In this document: piece after piece, positions 34,205-34,782 of the stretch
Position numbering within the stretch: position 1 is the first letter of the stretch
Layout: every line of letters begins with the position of its first letter
Source of the DNA: Streptomyces sp. rh34
Lineage (GTDB): Bacteria; Actinomycetota; Actinomycetes; Streptomycetales; Streptomycetaceae
Direction: 5' to 3'
DNA: 34,782 nucleotides
Assembly: GCF_002551245.1 (NCBI RefSeq)
Contig: NZ_NTGZ01000046.1
Span: forward strand, 1-34,782
The notes under the pieces: model-generated
Told to the model about the DNA's origin: nothing
Seen by the model: only the letters and a program-made list of their open reading frames with translations
Database searches by the model: none
Made by a program: the position numbers and the translations under genes

Positions 34205-34782
34205 ATGGCACGGCAGCGGACGGCACGGCAGGACACGGCACGGCAGGACACGGCACCGGAGAGCACGGTGCCGGCAGGGGCGGTACGGACGGCGACGCGG
34301 AACCCGCTGGTGATCGTCGCGCTGGCCCTGGCGGTATGCGCGGCCGGAGCGGCGGGCTGGGGCGGCTGGCTGCGCTACGAGGCGACGCACGACGACGCGG
34401 CGTCCTTCGCGCGGACGCGGGACGACGCGCTGGCGGCGGGAGAACAGGCGGTGCAGAACATGAACACCCTCGACCACCGGTCGCTGGAGAAGGGGCTCGA
34501 CAGCTGGGAGCAGTCCACCACCGGCGACCTGCGCCGCCAACTCGTGGACGGCCGGGACGCGTTCGCCGGGCAGATCGCCGAGGCCAAGACGGTGAGCACG
34601 GCCGAGGTGCTCTCGGGCGCGGTGACCGAGCTGGACCAACGGGCCGGCCGGGCAGGGGTGATGGTGGCGCTACGGGTCACCGTGACCGCACCGAAGGGTG
34701 AACCGGCGGTGAAGGAGAGCCGGTTGCTCGGGAGCCTCACCCGCACCGCCGATGGGTGGAAGCTCAGCGGGCTGGGCCAGGC
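34205..34782 (+). CDS. Mce-associated (Mas) membrane protein 3 (3' end outside window)
   Basis: At least 192 aa, cut by the window end. It begins MARQRTARQDTARQDTAPES, a cytoplasmic tail, and has a membrane helix (about 34-55) and a Mas-type domain resembling Mas protein 1: DDALAAGEQAVQNMNTLDHRSLEKGLDSW and SLTRTADGWKLSGLG. ATG 34205 follows GGGGAGAGG. It lies 59 bp after the second Mas gene, co-directional and presumably in the same operon. The tail repeats are encoded by the tandem repeat at 34220-34249. Confidence 0.88.
   Translation, partial: MARQRTARQDTARQDTAPESTVPAGAVRTATRNPLVIVALALAVCAAGAAGWGGWLRYEATHDDAASFARTRDDALAAGEQAVQNMNTLDHRSLEKGLDSWEQSTTGDLRRQLVDGRDAFAGQIAEAKTVSTAEVLSGAVTELDQRAGRAGVMVALRVTVTAPKGEPAVKESRLLGSLTRTADGWKLSGLGQ
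34220..34249 (+). repeat. Two-copy 15-bp tandem repeat inside Mas 3 coding sequence
   Basis: ACGGCACGGCAGGAC occurs at 34220-34234 and again at 34235-34249, with a partial third copy after it. It is in frame (five codons), giving the repeated pentapeptide TARQD. Copy number could vary between strains by slippage. Confidence 0.85.

Overview
The window is high-GC actinobacterial DNA, almost certainly from a Streptomyces chromosome. Support: strong third-position GC, frequent GTG starts, translational overlaps (ATGA/GTGA), a whiJ/abaA-like regulatory cassette (XRE regulator + DUF397 + RsbW-like ATPase), a DUF574-type methyltransferase and a complete actinobacterial mce operon. The first 18 bases are not genomic: they match the Tn5/Nextera mosaic end, so position 1 is a contig end carrying library adapter.

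Left part (19-7070): the tail of a Pro/Ala-rich protein and a double hairpin; a GH4 6-phospho-glycosidase; an SRPBCC protein divergent from a FUSC-type membrane protein; then a tightly coupled four-gene operon (3879-7070) of an acyl-CoA-dehydrogenase-like flavoprotein, a PIG-L deacetylase, a NodS-like methyltransferase and a family 2 glycosyltransferase. The last three recall the deacetylase / N-methyltransferase / glycosyltransferase logic of Nod-factor synthesis. This is the best candidate for an undescribed pathway in the window.

Middle part (7111-18289): the divergent whiJ/abaA-like cassette around a 21-bp palindrome; a DUF574 methyltransferase; a YchJ-like protein; a DHA2 drug exporter with an extra C-terminal domain; an ATP-grasp ligase preceded by a 58-aa ORF; an SCP2 / acyl-CoA dehydrogenase pair behind a double palindromic operator; an 86-aa hypothetical protein; and a PucR-family regulator.

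Right part (18290-34782): an 812-bp divergent control region; three secreted, cysteine-containing proteins (the third with a DUF6801-like domain), ended by strong terminators; and a mce lipid-import operon running mceG ATPase, two YrbE permeases, MceA-F and three Mce-associated proteins, the last cut by the window end. The likely working model is that the ATPase and YrbE pair power a transporter whose MlaD-domain Mce proteins form the extracytoplasmic conduit, with Mas proteins as assembly factors. The secreted trio may act at the cell surface with it, and the divergent PucR protein may be the regulator. The last two links are inference from position.
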